64,000 nucleotides of DNA from Robertmurraya korlensis. Its GTDB lineage: Bacteria; Bacillota; Bacilli; Bacillales; Cytobacillaceae. The DNA is taken from positions 186,001-250,000 of the forward strand of contig NZ_JAMBNS010000005.1 in NCBI RefSeq assembly GCF_023715225.1. The letters run 5' to 3'. Positions 60,744 through 64,000 of this stretch are shown piece by piece. The number at the start of each line of letters is the position of its first letter. The stretch's first letter is position 1. The notes under the pieces were generated by a model, which saw nothing but the letters and a program-made list of their open reading frames with translations, did not search any database and was not told the origin of the DNA. A program made the translations under genes and the position numbers.

Positions 60744-61883
60744 TTGAAATTTATTCATACAGCGGACTGGCATTTAGGAAAGCTCGTCCACGGTATATAT
60801 ATGACGGACGACCAAAAAGAAGTATTAAGCCAATTTATTCAAGTGGTTGCAGAGGAACAGCCAGATGCGGTTGTCATAGCAGGAGACCTTTACGATCGCT
60901 CTGTTCCACCAACAGAAGCGGTTGAGCTGCTTGATCGAGTATTCTTCGAAATCAATGTAGGTCTAAACATTCCCGTCGTAGCCATAGCTGGGAATCACGA
61001 TAGTGCCGAACGTTTATCCTTTGGAACCTCCTGGTATCGAAATAGCCAATTGTACTTAACAGGTAAACCAGATGCGGACTTTCAACCTGTTCATATTAAT
61101 GGGGTAAACTTTTACTGTGTACCATACGCTGAGCCTGGTATTATTCGACAACTATTAAATGAGGATAGCATTCATAGCCATCAGGAAGCAATGAAAAGAA
61201 TCATCGGAAAAATAGAGGAGCAGTTAAATCCAAACACACCAAATGTATTCATTGGACATGCCTTCGTATTAGGGGGAGAGTCGACGGATTCAGAGCGATC
61301 CTTATCTGTAGGAGGGTCCGGATGTGTCACTCAGGATTTATTTTCTCCATTTCATTATACAGCGTTAGGCCATTTGCACAGTCCCGATGCGATTAAGCAT
61401 GATAAAATCTTCTATTCTGGATCTCTATTAAAATATTCCTTCTCAGAAGCAAAGCAAAAGAAATCTATTCAGATCGTAGAAATGGATGATAAAGGTGATT
61501 TTTCCATTCGTTACCGTTCGTTAACACCAAAGCAGGACATGCGAGAACTCGTGGGATACTTAGATGAACTATTGGATACAAGCTTTTACGAAAAACAAAA
61601 AGTAGATGATTATTTAAGTATTACGTTACTAGACCAAGGGGCATTACTTGATCCAATTGGAAAGCTTCGTCATGTCTATCCAAATGTCCTTCACTTAGAA
61701 AGACAGACCGTGCTAAAGGATATGAAAGAAAAGAAATTACTCACCGGGATTGGACAGGAAAGAAAATCAGAACTCGATCTGTTTGAACAGTTTTATAAAG
61801 AAATGACTTCAGAAGAATTCTCGCCTGAAAAGAAAAGGATTATGGCCGGGGTCATCGAGAGTGTCTTAAAGGAGGAACAATAA
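60744..61883 (+). CDS. sbcD: exonuclease subunit SbcD (Mre11-like)
   Basis: A 379-residue nuclease subunit of the SbcCD complex, which cleaves hairpins and protein-blocked DNA ends. Metallophosphoesterase motifs are in order: IHTADWHLGK, VIAGDLYDRS, IAGNHDSAERL, FIGHAF and YTALGHLHSPD. I prefer TTG 60744 (LKFIHTADWHLG) because GAGGTGG lies five bases upstream; GTG 60735 would add three residues. sbcC follows one base after the stop. Confidence 0.95.
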   Translation: MKFIHTADWHLGKLVHGIYMTDDQKEVLSQFIQVVAEEQPDAVVIAGDLYDRSVPPTEAVELLDRVFFEINVGLNIPVVAIAGNHDSAERLSFGTSWYRNSQLYLTGKPDADFQPVHINGVNFYCVPYAEPGIIRQLLNEDSIHSHQEAMKRIIGKIEEQLNPNTPNVFIGHAFVLGGESTDSERSLSVGGSGCVTQDLFSPFHYTALGHLHSPDAIKHDKIFYSGSLLKYSFSEAKQKKSIQIVEMDDKGDFSIRYRSLTPKQDMRELVGYLDELLDTSFYEKQKVDDYLSITLLDQGALLDPIGKLRHVYPNVLHLERQTVLKDMKEKKLLTGIGQERKSELDLFEQFYKEMTSEEFSPEKKRIMAGVIESVLKEEQ

Positions 61884-61884
61884 C

Positions 61885-64000
61885 ATGAGACCTTTGAAAC
61901 TAACGATGCAGGCATTCGGCCCATACTCTCGCACAGAGGTGATTGACTTTTTCGAGCTTGGAAATCGAACAATGTTTGTTATCTCTGGGAAAACAGGATC
62001 AGGAAAAACTACCATTTTTGACGGAATTAGCTATGCCATCTACGGAAAAGCGAGTGGTGAAGATCGGAATGGACCAGAGCTTCGTAGCCAATTTGCCGAT
62101 AATGATACATTAACAGAGGTATCATTGGAATTTCGTCTTCGTGGCAAAACGTATGAGATTAGTCGTTCTCCTCAACAGGAAAAGAAAAAGTCGCGTGGTG
62201 ATGGGGTTACCTCTATCGGAGCAAAAGCAGAGTTATATGTATACGATGAGGATGGAACGAAGCAAATCATCGCATCAAATGTTCGTGATGTGGATGAAAA
62301 GATCAAACAAATCATGCTGATTGACAGCAATCAGTTCCGCCAAATCATTATGATTCCTCAAGGAGAATTTAGAAAGCTACTAACCTCTGACAGCAAAGAA
62401 AAAGAAGCGATCTTACAACGCTTATTCCACACGCAGCTGTATAAAAGAATTGAGGAAAAGCTAAAAGAAGAAGCCGCATCTTTAAAAGCAGCAGTAGAAA
62501 AACAGCTTGCGGACCGCAATCTTGCGATTCAAAAAATCCACGCCCTGTTTACAGATGATTTGAAGGAGTATATGGAAGCGGGCAGCACAAATGATCTTGT
62601 CATTGTTCCTGCATTAATAGAAGAAATTCAAGCAATGGCAGAGCAAATATCCTTATTTGAAAAGGAAATTGTAGAAAAAGATCAGCTTCGTCAAGTAGAA
62701 CAAAAAAAGCTTTATGATGCAGAGACACTTATTAAACAGTTCGAAGCAAAGGAAACGGCTCGTCAGAACAAGCTTCATCTTGAAAACCAAAAGGAATTGT
62801 TTGAGAAGAAAAAGAATGACGTGGAATTAGGAAAAAAAGCGATATTGTTGCTACAGCAAGAACAATTATGTGCTAGATTAAAAAAAGAATTGACTACTTA
62901 CGAAGCCCAAGCAAATGACTTGCTAGTAAAGCAAAAGACATTGCTGGAGCAAGTGCATAATCTTGAAGAAGTATGGCGAGCAGAAAAAGGAAAAGAACCG
63001 GAAAGGAAAGCATTAGAGGAAGGTATTCACAAGCTGAGGTCATTAAAGGAAGATGTACACTCTTATGCAAAGCTGGAAGCTGAAATTCGCGACCTTCAAC
63101 TACAGTGGAAAAAGCTAGAAGAAGACAAGCTAGCTGCCGAAAAAAAGGGAACCGAAATTGACCATCGTCTTAAATTATACACAGAGAAAAAAGAAGAAAT
63201 AGATGCAAGTAAACTTGTTTTCCTTGAAAACAAAAGCCTTCTTGACGAGTTAAAACGTGAAGCAGATCTAATTTCTACTTTAGAAAAACAGAAAGAAAGC
63301 CTGTTCACTCTAGAAGAGAAATTCAATCAAAAAAAAGCGGAGTTTGAGCGGACAACTGCACGCTACTTAGATTCTAAATCTCTCGTAGAGGAACTAGAAA
63401 ACAGCTGGATGCATGGACAAGCTTCCATATTAGCCAGTAAGCTTCAAGACGGTGCTCCTTGTCCTGTCTGCGGTTCAGAACATCATCCAAAACCTACTCA
63501 TCAGGTAGATAAAGCCATTCCAAATGAAACCGATTTGAAGGCGGCGAAACAACAACTCGAAGGACTTGAGAATGAGAGAAACATAGGACAGTCAGAAGTA
63601 TTCAAGTTACAATCGAGTGTGGAAGCCTCCACACTATTAGTCTCTCAAACACTAGTGTCTTTACAAGCAAATAAGCCTGAATTTTTGATTGAGAACCTTT
63701 CAACTTTTAAAGAGACTGTTTTAAGTAAGAAGAGAGATGTCGAGGCAGAACAACTAAAGCTACAAACAGGTCTCGAACAGCTGGATACAATCTCGGAAGG
63801 CCTAAAGAAACTAGAAACGGCAAAGGCGGAATGGACACTAAAAGCAAAAGAGCTAGACGAAGCCTACCAGGAAGCTAGACTCTCATTTGTTGAAAAAAAC
63901 AGTCATTTTACTAGACTGCAAGAAATAATACCAGAAACAATTCGTTCAGTTGATCGGTTCGAGCAAGAAGTAAATCGTCAGCAAAAACAGTTAAACGAAC
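61885..64000 (+). CDS. sbcC: exonuclease subunit SbcC (Rad50-like), truncated by window end
   Basis: The first 705 or so codons of the ATPase partner of SbcD. The N-terminus reads MRPLKLTMQAFGPYS, with Walker A GKTGSGKTTIFDGISYAIYGKASG and the Q-loop region IIMIPQGEFRKLL. Long coiled coils follow, and the zinc hook CPVC (cysteines 526 and 529, in GAPCPVCGSEHH) joins the two arms. The start ATG 61885 follows AAAGGAGGAA. The frame is open to the last base, so the signature and Walker B lie outside the window. Confidence 0.95.
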   Translation, partial: MRPLKLTMQAFGPYSRTEVIDFFELGNRTMFVISGKTGSGKTTIFDGISYAIYGKASGEDRNGPELRSQFADNDTLTEVSLEFRLRGKTYEISRSPQQEKKKSRGDGVTSIGAKAELYVYDEDGTKQIIASNVRDVDEKIKQIMLIDSNQFRQIIMIPQGEFRKLLTSDSKEKEAILQRLFHTQLYKRIEEKLKEEAASLKAAVEKQLADRNLAIQKIHALFTDDLKEYMEAGSTNDLVIVPALIEEIQAMAEQISLFEKEIVEKDQLRQVEQKKLYDAETLIKQFEAKETARQNKLHLENQKELFEKKKNDVELGKKAILLLQQEQLCARLKKELTTYEAQANDLLVKQKTLLEQVHNLEEVWRAEKGKEPERKALEEGIHKLRSLKEDVHSYAKLEAEIRDLQLQWKKLEEDKLAAEKKGTEIDHRLKLYTEKKEEIDASKLVFLENKSLLDELKREADLISTLEKQKESLFTLEEKFNQKKAEFERTTARYLDSKSLVEELENSWMHGQASILASKLQDGAPCPVCGSEHHPKPTHQVDKAIPNETDLKAAKQQLEGLENERNIGQSEVFKLQSSVEASTLLVSQTLVSLQANKPEFLIENLSTFKETVLSKKRDVEAEQLKLQTGLEQLDTISEGLKKLETAKAEWTLKAKELDEAYQEARLSFVEKNSHFTRLQEIIPETIRSVDRFEQEVNRQQKQLNE

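Overview
The window is chromosomal DNA of a low-G+C, Gram-positive, spore-former-like bacterium of the Bacillaceae. Support comes from strong AGGAGG-type ribosome binding sites, frequent TTG and GTG starts, and Bacillus-type genes: AraR and Zur boxes, TenI, PspA, an IDEAL-domain protein, YvrJ, GrpB, DUF3231 and a ykoGHI-like PepSY cluster. Almost every transcription unit ends in a clear intrinsic terminator. I see no rRNA, tRNA, CRISPR array, insertion sequence or prophage. The genus cannot be fixed from sequence alone.

Layout. 1-3.1 kb: the 3' end of queE, then two convergent MFS drug exporters. 3.1-5.9 kb: a secreted multidomain GH43 arabinanase behind two AraR-type boxes. 6-8.3 kb (minus strand): a glycerol-1-phosphate-dehydrogenase-like enzyme coupled to a HAD phosphatase, then a small membrane protein. 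8.4-14.9 kb: a hydroxyacid dehydrogenase, a chemoreceptor with a SigD-type promoter that shares an operon with an orphan XylF-like lipoprotein, and a secreted protein of eight repeated domains. 14.9-21.4 kb: a Nik/Cnt-like five-gene ABC importer plus a MATE exporter behind a promoter with three Zur-like boxes, so probably a zinc (metallophore) system. 21.5-23.3 kb: a second chemoreceptor.

23.4-35.7 kb is a 14-gene thiamine unit with two TPP riboswitches, one upstream of thiM-thiE-thiD and one in mid-operon before thiG. The second half holds thiG, thiH, a LuxE-like acyl-protein synthetase, a LuxC-like acyl reductase, a ThiXYZ-like ABC transporter, a short-chain dehydrogenase, tenI, thiS and thiF. 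LuxE + LuxC + SDR make a complete carboxylate-to-aldehyde-to-alcohol set. Inside a TPP-controlled operon with an importer and salvage kinases, the best hypothesis is reductive salvage of an oxidised (carboxylated) thiamine fragment. This is the most novel-looking system in the window.

35.7-49.2 kb holds mixed housekeeping and regulatory genes: GNAT, a CrtN-like oxidoreductase, DUF3231, a hydrolase with its HTH regulator, an F-ATPase c-subunit-like membrane protein, GrpB, a two-component system with two PepSY proteins sharing a CTCAT-N10-(-10) promoter architecture, a Gfo/Idh/MocA oxidoreductase, an autoregulated ECF sigma with its probable anti-sigma, and a Cof phosphatase. 49.2-56.8 kb: an array of degenerate 20-bp direct repeats, tandem TetR paralogues, an M32 carboxypeptidase with a TetR-type operator, a double GNAT protein, a PspA locus behind a foldable leader, an IDEAL protein and oligoendopeptidase F. 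56.8-64 kb: a membrane protein and a divergent secreted protein behind ECF-type promoters, a dispersed repeat, a holin-like protein, YvrJ, a cold-shock protein and sbcD-sbcC (sbcC cut by the window end).
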